A stretch of 64,000 nucleotides of DNA from positions 248,001 through 312,000 of the forward strand of contig OZ237767.1 of the NCBI GenBank assembly GCA_965178125.1, read 5' to 3'. The position numbers and the translations under genes were made by a program. The DNA is from Bilabrum cf. latius. Its lineage: Eukaryota; Bigyra: Bicosoecida; Bigyra; Bicosoecida. Below, one piece after another: positions 1 through 13,077 of this stretch. The notes beneath the pieces are model-generated. The model did no database searches and was not told where the DNA came from. It worked only from the letters and a program-made list of their open reading frames with translations. The number at the start of each line of letters is the position of its first letter. Position 1 is the stretch's first letter.

Positions 1-469
1 CAGCTTGAGGCAGCTTGGGTTACCAAGAATGCCAATCTCGCTGCAATTTAAGAAAAGCTTGCAAGGGTGTCTTTCCACCTAAGTCAGCTAGGTCAAGCTG
101 TCAGTTGTTATCCTGCAATGAGATTGAGTCAAGGAGGAAAGTAAGTACAATCAAATGTTCATTTGCAAAGTCCTGCCACGGATGCCGTCGCTCAAGATGG
201 CTGGTCTGGATCGCCTGAATCGAAATGAGCTCAGATGGTTCGCTACGTAGCCTACATAGATCTACCCCTGATGAACGGTTCTGCGTTTCGCTGGCCACGT
301 CTGGCGAGACTAGAGTCTTGCGAAGGGCACAGTGACCGGTAGTATAGCAAAAGACACGATCAAAAATCAATGGGCAATTTCCTAAAATGTACATGTTGGC
401 GCAAGCGGATACTGTCCTGTGGACTGTCCTGGAGGTCAGCACAGATGAGCTTCACAGAATGTTCATGAA
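1..469. other. No gene recognised
   Basis: This stretch lies downstream of the 3' end of the ankyrin-PHR-kinase-WW gene. Short open frames exist on both strands but none shows a domain, and their composition does not match the clearly coding DNA nearby. It may hold the 3' untranslated region of that gene and the edge of a gene lying outside the window. Confidence 0.4.
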
Positions 470-3400
470 TCATGAGGTCGGCCGCTCCGTTCTCATCTCC
501 ATCCGGCTTATGTTGATGTACACCACGATGCCATCTTCTCTGACTTTTTCTTCCCACCCTGCTGGCAAGGGATCACCCCCGCTATCGTCCCCAGAAGCGG
601 AGCCCTGTCTGGCTCCCACTGTCGGCCGATCGTACTGCACACGGCTGTTGGGGCCTTCGTACACGACCCGACCAGGGCCAATAAGACTTGCCGTCCATCC
701 CTCGGGAAGGTCCTGCGCCTCCGGTAAAATCACATGACCTGCATGCATGGACACTTGCCCAGGAACCCACCTTTGGTCCCGAGGGCCGCTCCACTTCCAT
801 TCGCGACAGGCACTGGACACTGCGTCCGAGCCGCTTCCCCCCTCAGTCTTGGCCAAAGGTCCGGAACGATGCCCGAAGCAAGCGAGGGTTCTTGCTAGCG
901 ATGACATGCAGCTGCAAACAGTTTCGATCGCGTCGCCGCCTGAAAGCAGCTCCCGACGCAGGTGCCTATCCCACAGCGAGGCCTCCCCCTCCACCAGCGG
1001 ACGCACGCGGCCAAGCACGCCGTCCACAGCCCAGCCGTACATAGCACGCGTGCCAGCGCTCGGTGGCCGCAGTACGGCCATGGGCCCCGCTTGCACCACA
1101 GCCGCCTCGGCTGCCGCCTTGCCCTGCAGTACTCCTGCACCGATGGCACAATCCAACACACCGCCTGCGAATCCGTGAGTCCCGATAGTCCCAAATGACA
1201 TGCTCTTAGGGCATGCTACTAGCTCGCTGCGGTTCAAAGCTCCGATAGTAGACATGTCCTTATCTGGTTTTTCGGATAGGCTACTTGCTGCCTGCAAAAC
1301 GGCAGACTCCATCATTGAATCGGTAGCACAAGAAGCCGGCAAAGTGCTTGCCTCCGCTGTTGCGATATCGATGCCTGGGGGAACATCGGCACCAGCTCCG
1401 CTTGCTGGACCGCCTTCCGCTTGGGTCTGGCTAGAACCGGTGGTGTCTCCCTCTCCGCGATCCTCAGACTCGGGACCAACGAGAGCAGCTCTCGGTACGG
1501 CCTGCATGGCGTGCTCTGCCCGACTCAGCTGCACTATCTGCTGCTGGACCCACTGCGGCCAGTTTGCCTCCCCACCATCGCGAACGACACGCACAGCAGA
1601 GTGCGAGCCTGGTCCTTCGTGCCTGCTTGACTTTTCTGCAATTCTAGCTGGATCCGTGTCTGCTTCAGATACATGGCCTTCTTCAATGTGCGTGGGAGCA
1701 CCTGCAATGCTGTCCGCCGTGGTACCAGGGAGAGTTAGCGGTCCATAGAGAGCTCCAAGTAGCGCCTGCACCGCTTCTTCAGGAGGAAGCCGGTGCTCGG
1801 GCTTGGGCTGTAGCAGGCCTCGCAGCACTGCCTCAAGAGCGGATGGGCAGCCAGCACTAGCTGGGAGCTTGGGAATCTCCACCCCACTCTGGAGCTCGTG
1901 CTGCGCTTGTGCGTCACCCCCACGTGCCTTGTCCACGTGCTGACTTGGCTTCACCACGGAGTCTGGCAGAGTTACGAGGTTTGCATCTGATGCATTGGCC
2001 TGCTCCGCCAGCAGCTCCCACATCATCCGCCCTGCCGCCCACGCGTCGCTCCACGCGTACACCTGCGCAGCAGTGAGAACTTCCCGGCCCCATCCGTCGC
2101 GTATATCATGTAATCGGCTCTGTGACCCCAGCACTACCTCAGGAGCCCTTGTTGAGCCGGCACCACCAGCCCGTAGCATCTCAGTTGAAACACCTTCAGG
2201 GGCCGCTCCTCTGCCGCAACCACAGAACAGCGCAGTCACAGTCGGGAGTGGGTGTGTTGCGCTGCCCCCTACAACAGGTGGTGAGGTATGACATTCCAAT
2301 GCAGCGGATTTTGATTGGAGTGCATCGCTCTTGTGATCGAGGTGACTTCGAACAAATGCTGCTGGGTCGTCCTCGAAAGTCTGCGATTCGGCTTCACCCG
2401 AAGTGCTAGCAGCCGCAGCAGAGCCAGTGGTAGCCGTAGATCTATTAGCTCTCTCGGGCTCGATCTGCCGTTCTACCAGACCGATAAGTGTACGATCCAC
2501 ATGTACTCGAAGCCCTTCCACGTACAGCATCGCTCCAGCCCCCCAATCACCGAGGACAGCACGGCCATCTGCCGTCAGGAACACGTTGTCAGCCTTCACG
2601 TCGCGATGCACGACCCCACGGGACCTCGCGTGCTCCAGGCCCTGCAGTACCTACACTAGCCATAGGGCCGCCTATCGCCCGGTAACTTTCATTCCCACCT
2701 CCCAGGCTGCTCGAAATGCGCCGCGAAGCGTCGTGGGGAACCGCTCCGTAACTGTCCACGTGGTCTTGCGACGAAACGTCCCGGCTCTCTGGTTGGCCCA
2801 CGGCATCCAGGGAACAAGCAGCTATGAGGATCCCAAGAACGCGTGCTGGATCGCCAGCACGTTTGGATGGCCGGTCAAGTACACGGAACCGTCTGGGTGC
2901 CTGCGCTCTCCCATCACGGCTGGCAACAGCCAGTCCTACTGCTGCTGCCGCGCCACGGGCTCGTAGTACTGGCCTTGCGGTCCGATCGGCACCAAGCCCT
3001 TCAGCACACCACGCCAGCCTTCTGACCATTTCGCCTCTCCATCGTCCTCGGACTGCACGGCCTCAATTGCAAACACGATGCTGTTGCAACCGAGTCGTTC
3101 AGCCTGGGGAATAGCGCCAGGCGTTGTGTCGTCGGGTGGGTTCCAGTGCAAGGGCCTTGCCCTTCCCCGCTGTAGAGCTGTGAGCGTCTGGGCAACTAAC
3201 CGAACCCCATCCACCACTCGGATGCGACCATTGTCGAGCAATTCGAGGATGTCTGCAGAGCCAACGGAGCTTTCCTTGAGTTTCCCGCTCGGATCCCGTT
3301 CGAGCACAGGATGCTCCCGCGTCCAGTTACCCACAGCTGCAGCCCCTGCCGCCTAGCTTCTCGACAATCCTCGCAGCTGAACGGCTAGATTGTGCTTGTA

Positions 3401-5426
3401 GGCCAAGGCCTTCTGCTCCTTGACTGCCATTGAAGAGAGCAGATCTGCTTTCAGCCCAAGGCCGACGAGCAGCTTGTGCCCATCGTCGGATCCAAGCAGT
3501 CGGGCACTTGCTGCCTCAAAGTCCCCCAGTGCCTCGAATATTCCAGCGGACAAATCGGTGCCTGGGTCCTGCTAGCTAGCATCACTCGATCCAGCTGCAT
3601 GCGCTGCACATATTGTTGCCGCCTACAGTCGAGCAACGGCCTCACTTTGAGATTGAAACAGCATTAGCCCTGCTGATTGCATCTCTCTGCGGGTGGACAA
3701 AGCAGCCTCTTCCTTGCGCTTGAGGGCAACTATAGTCTGAGCATGGATTTCACGCCGTCGTTTTTCCTGCTCAAGCTCTGCCTTGGCTCGCTGCAGCTGA
3801 GCAAAGAGGCTGTCGGGATTTGGCGGGATGTCCTTCCCTTGGCCTGGAGGTGGCTCTTCGTCTGCAGAACCTTCCGCTTCTGCCCCACCGGTCGGGGCTG
3901 GGATGGGGGTGTCTCCTCCGAGCTCAATTTCGCGGAAGCAGTCCTTGATCTTGTGCTTGGGAGGTCCTCTGACGCTCCCGTCAGGAGTCAGAGCACTGTT
4001 TTGGAAGCCGGTCTGGCACTGTGTGTCAAGCCACTCCGTCGCCTTGGCTGCCATGGCCTTGCCCTGGGCTTCGTCAAGAGGAGCTGGAATGAACCATAGC
4101 CGTGGAACCTGTCCCGAACTTGTGCTTGTGCCATTGCTGCTACCGGAAGCATCTGCAAAGGCGAAATTGATGTCAACCACGGACTGCTTTTCTTTTCCTG
4201 ATCTTCCCATCCAACCGCTGCAATTGCCTGATCCATTCTTCATGTACTGAGTTAAGCAATAGTCTGTATCTGGCTTGAGAAGAACCGCTTGCTTGAGCGT
4301 TACTCGAAGCACGCCGTGATGCTTCATATCCGTGTACTCCGACTGACCTTCCGATAGCTGCACCATCGAGCTACTGCCATTACCTTCGTGGACAGCGCAC
4401 AATGGTTTATACGTGCTCGTTCCTTTGTCACCACCGTAGCAACCAACAGCAGTCAGAATGATCGGCTTGTCTACTCGAACAACAATGGCGTCACGGCTGG
4501 ATGGGCCCATACCCCAGCTACCAGAGGAGCTCGCTGCTCCATCATCATCGGGATTTAACCGATTCACGTAACATTCCAGACCTGGATAGGCCTACCTCGG
4601 GCCACCGGCAAGCCCATCTTGGTTGCACCTGATGACATACTTTTGCAGCTTAACCTTCTTGGCAATGTCAAGCGGAGAGTCACCATCCTGCTGATTTTGG
4701 CGCATAAATGAAAATATGTAGACTCTACACAGAAGCAAACATCGGATTGTGGCTATTTTTGCGTGGCTTCCAACCGTCGTGCTTCCACTGCAAGCCACCT
4801 AGCTGTTCTCAACAGTCTTACCTGGTTCTTGATCCAAAGGTTAGCACCGGCTTGTACCAATGCCAAAATGATTGCCTTGCGTCGATTGTAGGTAGCAATA
4901 TGCAGAGGCGAATTGCCGTCCTGCAAGAATTGGGCGGATCTGATGATCTTTCACGTGGGCCAAACGATTAAGATCCAACTAGTCGTAATACAGCGTTTGT
5001 CTCTATTAACGTCTTACTTTACTTTGCTTGTTCACTTGCGCTTTAGCGTTTACGAGCTCATCGACAACATCTTGCCGGCCTTCGAGTGCTGCCAAGAAAA
5101 GAGGTGTCCGCCCAGCCTACGGTTGGATTCATTAATAGCAGTGGTATGCAATAGCTGCCATCATCGTGATTATGTGCGACTTAACCTGTCCAGGATCCAG
5201 TCGAATATGAATCCTGGCAGCAAGGACCGTGCAGTCCCGGGTCCTGGTACACCCTCATATTTCATACGATGGCAAATACATACTTTTAAGGTCTCTCAAA
5301 CTGATACACATGCATTACGGAGGGGTTGTACTCACTTCATCCTCGCAATCTGGGATAGTTCCATCGGCAAGTTGCTGTCGCACCTTCTCGATACAGCCAC
5401 TTCTTGAAGCCTCAAGCAACTCCTAC
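470..5426 (-). CDS. Ankyrin-PHR-kinase-like-WW multidomain protein
   Basis: Read with TAG as Gln, one long exon (4690-470, TGA stop) joins upstream exons 4920-4822, 5116-5018 and 5426-5336 through GT-AG introns. Exons 4920-4822 and 5116-5018 are each 99 nt, phase 0, and each encodes one 33-residue ankyrin repeat. At least 1,502 residues; the first exon was not found. After the ankyrin repeats comes a PHR domain (about 4480-4090, with VDKPIILTAVGCYGG), a charged coiled-coil stretch, a protein-kinase-like domain (HRDVKADN near 2600, LGDWGA in place of DFG, RAPEVVL) and two WW-type segments near the C-terminus (LPEGWTASL, LPAGWEEKV). The usual beta-3 Lys appears to be Glu (FAIEAV), so this may be a pseudokinase or use another Lys. 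A TAG codon aligns with the Gln of the kinase motif QxLxGLxxxxSRGVVHRD. A signalling scaffold role is inference. Confidence 0.72.
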
Positions 5427-6349
5427 CTGCAATCAAAGGTAGTTGGAGGTTATCGCAATACAATCGATGCAGACTTCGTGGCAAGGCTGGACTTGCTTTG
5501 TCAGTAGACAGCCTAGGCCTATGCAGTTATGAAAGCATGATCCAGGATAAGATCCATGTTGCAATACGAGAGCACTGACATGATCGCAGTAGGTAAACCT
5601 ACAAGAAGCTGAACTCAAACGCTCTTGATTTGGTACAAGTAGGTCGGCACTAGTGTGGCGCCCGAACAGCTCTGCAAGTACCTGGCAAATGCCGAATTAT
5701 TGAAACGAACCTACGTTGAACGTTCGCCAAAAATGATCTGGATTTTCGAGTTGCGTGTTTTTGCACTGTCGCGGACAATCCACGGTGGATTACACCTTAA
5801 ACCAAGATTCCTAACCTTATTTGGCTGCCTGGGCAAGGATATGGAGGGAAGGAGGGTGCTGCCTGGGGCAGGCCTCCATGGTGCCCATGACTCGGCTAAA
5901 ATGTAAACTGCTACCAGCCCAGTTCATCGAGCTGTCGTCTTGCCAGCGGTGGAAACCATGCGAGGCCCCCAATAGATGTCAAGCTTGCATCAGCTTGCAC
6001 AAAGCTGGAATTGCAAGTTGCTGGCATGCCGATGGTAGGAAAGCCCTCCTCTGGGTATCGATCGAGTCCGGGGCTCCAGGAACTTTAGTTGCCCCACAAC
6101 CCCAATACCGCGGGGTATATGTGTTTCCAGACCATCCTGGGTGAGCTGAAAGGTCTCGATTAGTGCCGCAGAGGACTAGTCTTGGATGAGGGTCCAAGAC
6201 TAATTTTAAAAATAATGAACAAATAATGAAACCAACTGCAACCATTTGTGACTGTATAGGAGATTAGCGTGCTGTACATCTTCTGATATTTTGGCCTAGA
6301 GTGCTGCAAAAGTCAATCATGTACCATCTCAATGCGTAATTTCACATGG
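5427..6349. other. Intergenic; probably 5' end of the ankyrin-kinase gene
   Basis: The first exon of the ankyrin-PHR-kinase gene should lie here, because the exon ending at 5426 starts in phase 2 after a good acceptor (CTTTGATTGCAG on the minus strand). I could not fix its start codon. The stretch from about 5650 to 6349 shows no convincing coding frame and is less GC-rich than the coding blocks. Confidence 0.35.
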
Positions 6350-9300
6350 TCACCCCGCCCCCGGTGCTTCCAGTCCCAGCACGGTAGACTCGGGCTGGTG
6401 CCCCCTCGCTGCAACCACGACGCACCGAAGCACCTTGCAGAAAGCCCGCCGCGCATCCCCCGTCCCCTCCGCCCCAGCCCCACCGTCTCGCCTCCCAACG
6501 GAGAACAGCTTCAGCCAGCCCACCAGCACGCCCACCGCATACTCCCTCCCTTTTCCCGACAGGAAGCAAGACCCTGTTTTGCCACCTCCGCTCGGACCCA
6601 CTCCGACAGACGCCCCACCTGCCCCTCTTCCCCCGCCTGGCACATGACCGTCAATCAGCGCATCCCGTATCCCAGCGCCCACTGCAGGACCCGCCATTGC
6701 GCCCAGCTCCAGCAGTGCAGCCCCCGCTCGGTTCCAGAGCCCAGCAGGCAGCGAGTGCAGACAGGCCCGCATGATGGCGCTTGCAATACGCATTGCCTCT
6801 TTGCTGGCAACTGCCGTGACCACTGGTCGCAAGTGCTGCCGAATCGCCGCCATGACAGACGCAGGTGTCGCATGGCTCGCCTCCACCGCGCTCTCTCGCG
6901 GTCCGCCTGGCGCGCCCGATGATGTACCCGACGGCGACCGTTTCCCCATAACCAGTTGCGCCTGATGCACCGCTGATGGACTAGGATCAGTCGTGCTGGG
7001 CGCCCACAGCTGCACGAGAAAGCCCAGAGCCGCCTGCTGCACAGTGCTAAACCCGCAGCTAAGTGCCCGAATGGCGGCCTGCACGATACCGTGCTGCCTG
7101 GCAGGGTCCTCCATTACGATCCTCGGAGCCAGTGCTAGGAGCCTCGTGCTCTGGTCAAACAGGGACACGCCGAGTGCCTGCGGCCCTGCCGTGTGTTCCC
7201 CAGGCGTACGTCCCTCCGCATGGGCTCTCGTGTCACCGCCATCAGTGCCATCACTGCCACTACCAGCCGAAGGGCCGCCCATCGATTCGAGGCCAGATGC
7301 ACTAGCACGCTGCTGTGGTCTCCCAGCTCCCGCATCCAAAGCTGCGAGGAACGTCTTGCACGCTATCGATAGTGCCTCGCTGCCCTAGTCTACGAAGAGC
7401 CTCTGCGCCCGCTGGTCGGACACGTGGCCTAGCTCGCCAATGATGAAGACCGTGGCCTCCAGTGCCCCAGGGCTCCTCGTGGCTCGCAGCACCTGCACCA
7501 CCGCGGGTAGGACCCGAGGTAGCACAGGCAATGCCTCACTGCGCGCAGCTTCGATCGGAGCATGTAGGACGTCCACCAGGCCACGCACGGTGTCCTCTGG
7601 TGCCGCCGTGCCGCTGCCCACCACCTTCTTCGCCACAGCTTCTAGGGCGGGCCAGGATGCCTGCAGCAGCTGCACAGCCACAGGGGGCTTGCCCCTGTCT
7701 GCAGGCCCATTCGCTATTCCCCTGACACCCTGAATGAGGGCAGCAAGTAGCTCCAGTGACTGTGCAAGCGAGCTAAACGCACCAGCTGGAGAAGTGCCAA
7801 TGCCAGTGCCACTGCCTGACGATGCCGCAGCGGCGGACGGGCCTGCCCCCAGCAACGACGCCCCCGCTCTCGCACCACCGTGCGATGCATCCACGCCGCA
7901 GCCACGGAGCAGCTCATCGGCAAGGGGCGCGGCCAGCATTTTCATGTAGCGAAGCACCTGATCCGGGGGCGCCGACCCGCCCACCAGCCCCGCGGTTTTC
8001 AGTATCACGCTCAATCCATCGGTTGGGCAGCCAGACCTCCGCGCCGCCAGGAACGCATCTCGCAGCCTGGAGAGATGCGCGGGGGTGGCGAAAGCAGGCA
8101 ACTACCTGCCAACCAACGACCGCAGGGCGGTGGCGGCAAACTCTGCCGCCTGGGGAACAGATAGTGCTCGGCACAGAAACCCGAACAGCCCTTGCAGCAA
8201 GTCGGCCTTCGATGACAACACCTTGGAAAACTTCCAGCAGCAGAACGCTGCACCAGCCACCACGGCAGGATGGCTCACAAAAGGCGCCTTCTGCGCAGAG
8301 ATGCCTTGGAACACGCTGTTCAAGAACCCGCTTACCTTGGCGTGATCCTCTGGTCCCAACGCGAGCCCTGCCGCAGCCCCCGTTCCAGCCCCAGGCATGG
8401 CTCCAGGCGCCTTCAGCCCAGCTGGCACCGGTGCCGGGCCCTTTTCCCATGCTTTTTTCAGCGGGATGTGGCAGCAACGGATCGCGAACAGAACCACTTC
8501 CACAGACTACCACCCCGCCGAACCGTCCGCCGCGTGCCCCAGCAGCCCCCTCAGGTAGCCCAGGTACCCAACGGGGCCCAAATCCTCCATGCACGCTTCA
8601 AGGGCGGGTTGCACGCTGCCTTCTCGAAATCGATTGAACTCGTTCTCGTCACACGCAGTCCCGAAGTCGCCACCGTCGTCATCGGGAGGTTCGTACGAGT
8701 CCCAAGAAGAAAACCCGTCGGGGTAGGCAGATGCGCGCAGTAGCGACTCTACAACCTATTTCTAGAGCGGGAGATCGAGACCCGGTGCCCTGCTGGGCAG
8801 AGGCACTTCGTCCCGCAGCGTGGTCCATGCCTCAACGGCTATGCCAGCCACCTGCAGGTTGGGCGATGCAGTTGCGTCCGCGAGCAATCGCATCACGCCG
8901 AGCCCCACCCCCGGTCTCGGTGAGTCTGCCCCGGCAATCACGGCAGGCGAGGCGTCGAAGCATGCTAATGCCACATTGGTGAGCCGGCGGCATGTGCCGT
9001 GGTCTCTGGCGGCAACCGCCTGCCTAAAATTCTCGTACGCAACACCGAGCAGCTGTGCCATCTTCACGATTCCGGCCTTTGTCTGACTCGCGAGCTGCAT
9101 GGCCTGCTCGGCTGCCTTCTGTCTCTGAGCGGTGGAGTCCCCAGGGTCCGAAGGCGACTCGCCGCCGTCCACCGCGGCAAAACTGCCGCGGGATCGGCGC
9201 GTGCGGGTGGATACGGCGCTGCCCACGCTGCCGGCCGCGCCACCGTGCGATGCACCCGACAACCTGTGCCTTCGTCGCACGAGTCCGCTATCGAGCTGCC

Positions 9301-10715
9301 GGCTGCTGCTTCCAAGCCGGATTTTCTGCTGATCCAGCTGTTCCCCAGCGCCTCCCAAGAGCCCAAGCAAGGCGTCCATTGCCGCTTCCGCCGCGTGCGC
9401 GCGTTCCGGGCTCAACGGATACTTCACAAGGGATTGGGGTGCAGGCTCTGAGGCTGGGCCCGGGGCGTGCATGGCCCCTCCTACCAGCATTGCCGTCGCC
9501 TTGAGCAGCAGTACGGGCATGTTGGTCGCAAGTAGGGCGAGGGTAAGACCTGCCTGGGTCAGGGGCTGCAGAGCACGCATGGTGTCTGCTGCCAGGGGGC
9601 CAGCGGCGGAGCAATGGGGTCGGGTTGGCCGGATGGTGCCCAGCCCTGGTGCTGCCAGGGCAATAGGGCTGGTGTCACCCACGTCCACGGCGGCCGACAT
9701 GATCGTGACGAGTGCGGGTAGTCTGGGTGTGACGACAGCAAGCACATCGTCCTTGGCCCTATGGGGGCGGAGCAGAGTCTCTTGCCCGAGTGCCTGCGTT
9801 GCAGTGCAGTGCAGTGTATACAAAGGGTCTACACTAGGACATTCGATTTCTGGGCACCAATAGCGAACTGAGGTAGCAGTGTGGGCAGCAAGCGGCACAC
9901 AATTTGATAAGATGCTATCAACCCTATGCAACCTAGGCAAGGAACTATAGTGCCCCAGACACGTTGCCACGCTGTCTGGGCGCTGGCATGCGACTGCCTC
10001 GCTGCTGTGCCGTCTCACGCTCAGAACTCGAATGCCATGCTTCACGCGAGCGCATGTATCCGTAGAATCAGCGCGTTCTTTCGTGGCGATAGATTCCAGG
10101 CTCGCGCCTGTTCCCTTGCCTGCTAGTTCATGCCGTGGGTTCCTGGCCGAAACTGAGCATAGATGGGCAACGCGATCGAGCAACTGCCCAATGCGGTCGG
10201 CGCCCATCAGAGCCGAGCAATTAGCATACAGTAGGTACATACGAGCCAGCACTGGAGGATTGGCAGCGCCATTTTGCGCCATCTTGCTCAGGTGGTGCCA
10301 AGCAGCATCTTCGACTGCCACCCGCCTGTCCTAACTCAGTCCTTCCCAAGAGCGACGAACCTGCGGTACATGCACCTAGTAATATCATGCAAGCGTGCGT
10401 GCACAGCTTGGGCTATACTCTATGTTCTCCCCCACGAGATGGCTGTATCTCACCTTCGCCAGCAGCAAATTAATTCCGTAGAGCGCAACAGTCGGATCAG
10501 GGTGGCGCATTACCTCCAACGCAGCTTGCCATGCTTCAGAGCTCTCCTGAAAATTAACAAGCCATGCGTTGGCCCGCTCTTGACTCGGACCCTCCCTGCG
10601 ATACGAAACTCAAGACATGGTTGCGCCTAGTAATTGCTTGGCGTGCCAGATTGACCGTACAGTAGCAAAATCTACATGCACCGCACCTTGTTGCAGCTGT
10701 TATTGCTTTGGCCAT
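6350..10715 (-). CDS. Importin-beta family karyopherin, importin-13/transportin-3 type
   Basis: Three exons: 10715-10687, 10595-10454 and 10360-6350, with GT-AG introns of 91 and 93 nt, give about 1,393 residues ending in TGA. The N-terminus carries the importin signature ERANAWLVNFQESSEAW. The middle carries DENEFNRFREGS and then a Trp-TAG-SVEVVLFAI block, both typical of importin-13/TNPO3, and the rest is HEAT-like helices. These proteins carry cargo through nuclear pores under Ran control. Several in-frame TAG codons (for example 8762-8764) must be read as Gln. A stretch of roughly 100 residues (about 9810-10120), rich in Cys and Arg, does not look like HEAT repeat and may be an insertion or an unrecognised intron. 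The protein is longer than the usual 920-960 residues because of low-complexity Gly/Ser/Ala loops. Confidence 0.75.
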
Positions 10716-10884
10716 CTATACTGCATGTTTCGATGGGCTTGGTCCCAACGACATTGATCGAATGAATGAATTGTTGAGCTTGCATTTTTCGCTCCGGACC
10801 AGATGCTGCGGCTCCGAGGCGGCACGTTTGGTTTGCCCATGCAGTTGCTAACATTGGAATATACATCTTAGTAAACGTATTCAA

Positions 10885-12366
10885 TCATGCTATTCGAGGC
10901 GCTGCAGCCCCAGCAGCAAGCGGACCGGTGGTCCACGCTCCTCCACGAGACCTGTTGGCCGCCGCCGCGTGCGCTGCAGACGGCCGCCTGCATGGTTCTC
11001 TTCGGGACTGCGGGCGAATAAGCGTCTTGCAAGTAGGGCAAGAGCCGCGCAGCTGTAGCCAGCCATCAATGCATGCCATATGGAACACGTGCTGGCCGGT
11101 TGGAGTGCAAGGAAGCCGTCGAACGAGCTGCCCCGCTCGCAGCGCCTGCTGACAGATGACGCAGCTTTCCTTTTCACCCCTCCGTGCTTCTCCCGGCCCA
11201 ACGGACGATTTCGTATGCGGACTTCCTGATCCATTGTAGCTACTGCAAGCCTAACCATGACAGCGTGTTGGGTTGCTCTACGTCTTCTCCATCCTTGGCC
11301 GGGCCGGAGCAGCTGGGGCTCGCCTTGTCGATTGCTGCGTCCCAGCCCGTGCCCATGCACATCGATGGTTCCGAGATCCTTGTTGAGCTAGGCATGGCAT
11401 CTGGTCCAACGAAAAAGAACGGCTTCTGGATGCTGTCGAGGGCGCAGTCGCGCCCCAAGCATGGATGCGGTGAATCTCTGCCAGTGGCGTGCTGCCGCTG
11501 CTGTGCACGCAGGGAAACGTCGCTCTTCGGACCTGCGATGCAGCTGCGCTGGCCTCTGCATTATAATGATGCTGTATCCTCACTGGATTGATGACTTGTA
11601 TGCTGCCAATATCATTGGAGCCACTATCTGTCCGGCTTGCTGTCAGCGGCTTGGGTGATAGAGTTGCCGTCTCGTTACCTCGCACCTCCTCCGCCTTGAC
11701 TCCGCCTAAGCCCGAGTCATTGGCGGTTTGGGGAGGCGCATGCCCTTCATATCGTACCACGGATAGTTGTTGCACTTCTGCAGGGCTCAGACCGCGCATT
11801 GCCTGCTGAATGGCGCCGTGCAGTCGCTGCGAATCATCAATGTGCATGCCTGCTTCCGCAGACTAGCACCCGAAACAGGCGCATACTTGGTACCGACACC
11901 TGTAGTGCCCTCCAATGAATATCATCGAGGGTCCAGCAAGCAGAGATAGCATCAATACGGCGCTAATGCCCATGATGGCTGCCAGTGTGCTGTTCGACCG
12001 ACTCGAATCGTTTGCAATGCAAATGAGGCCCACGGTGGCCCACAGCCACCCAGCGACCTTGCACAGCAGCGCATATGTTCCAAACCCACTCGGACATGAC
12101 TATTCTAGAGATTCAGTATTATCGCTGGCTCTTCCTGCCTGAAAGTCTTTCTGCACGGCGAAGATGGCGATCACTTGGGCCGCAAGCAGCTAATGCACCC
12201 CAATCCAGGACCACTCCCAAACCTGGTCTTCTAATGAATCTATGCTTTGCACTGCAGCAAGTGCGGCACATGCGAATAATTGAACAACATATGCAACCCA
12301 TAGTGTCGAGACCTGCGATGCTTTCACGGAACAGACGCCGGTTGAGGCTGCTATGTCATGGCTTCG
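10885..12366 (-). CDS. Multi-pass membrane RING-H2 E3 ubiquitin ligase
   Basis: A single open frame (TAG as Gln) runs from the in-frame TAA at 12369-12367 to TGA at 10887-10885, up to 493 residues. The N-terminal third holds several hydrophobic segments, including VAYVVQLFACAALAAV, LLAAQVIAIFAV and ISAVLMLSLLAGPSMIFIGG. Then comes a cytosolic linker with RGLSPAEVQQLSVVRYEG, like the GLxxxxIxxLPxxxY motif that precedes the RING in plant-type membrane E3s. The RING-H2 follows: CVICQQAL, LPC, GQHVFHMACIDGW and CPTCK. No in-frame ATG opens the frame, so a short upstream exon is expected, and 12366 is only the limit of the open frame. Role: membrane-anchored ubiquitin ligase (family knowledge); substrate unknown. 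Confidence 0.7.
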
Positions 12367-13077
12367 TTAAAAAGTGGGTGAATATGTCTCAAGGCGACTA
12401 CCCGACCAGCTCCTCTCCGAGCGAATATTTCACTCTGATTGAAGTGTCATAGGCTGCTATTACATTTGTTTGAATCACTTGGGGCTCTGGCCAACCTAAT
12501 ACACTCACAACAATCGGCTTCCACCCACGACCGCCGCAGGAAGCGCAGCTCTATTGTGTGCAAAGTTCTACAGCTATCCCCATCTAAACACCTGCGACAA
12601 TCAGTTAAATATGAGCAAAAAATTATTAAGTAGTCGCTCTGACGCCGATAAGTAAATTTTGCTTTCGGAAGTCAATGCAACAATTCGACGTTTTGGAACC
12701 GCTCATCTGACGCGCTATGGGTCGGTTGCCGCATCACAGCTCATTGAACCGGTATCTACTGCACATGATGGAAACATATTATCAAGAACTGGTAGTTTGC
12801 AGTATTCATGGACTCCTTACTCTGTGTAGTGCAATATATAATGGATGAATGGTAGGTCGGTGCACAGCCAGTTCCACCCATGTCGAATCTTTTAGAAACG
12901 ATAGTGCAGTGCACCCCGCAGCGGCATGCATCGCATTGTACAGCACGCCTCGCGAGAGACCAGCACTGATACATATTTCCTCTTGGTAGTTTCAACTCAA
13001 CCAAAGGCGCACCTGCACTTCAAGCGTAAACAATGAATTGAGACCCTAGCATTGACCAAAATTAGACTGGCGGGATC
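12367..13077. other. Intergenic; probable shared upstream region of two divergent genes
   Basis: This gap lies between the 5' end of the minus-strand RING-H2 gene and the start of the plus-strand seipin-like gene. It should hold the missing first exon of the RING gene (about 12,370-12,460) and both promoters. It is clearly lower in GC than the flanking genes. I see no RNA gene or repeat in it. Confidence 0.4.
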
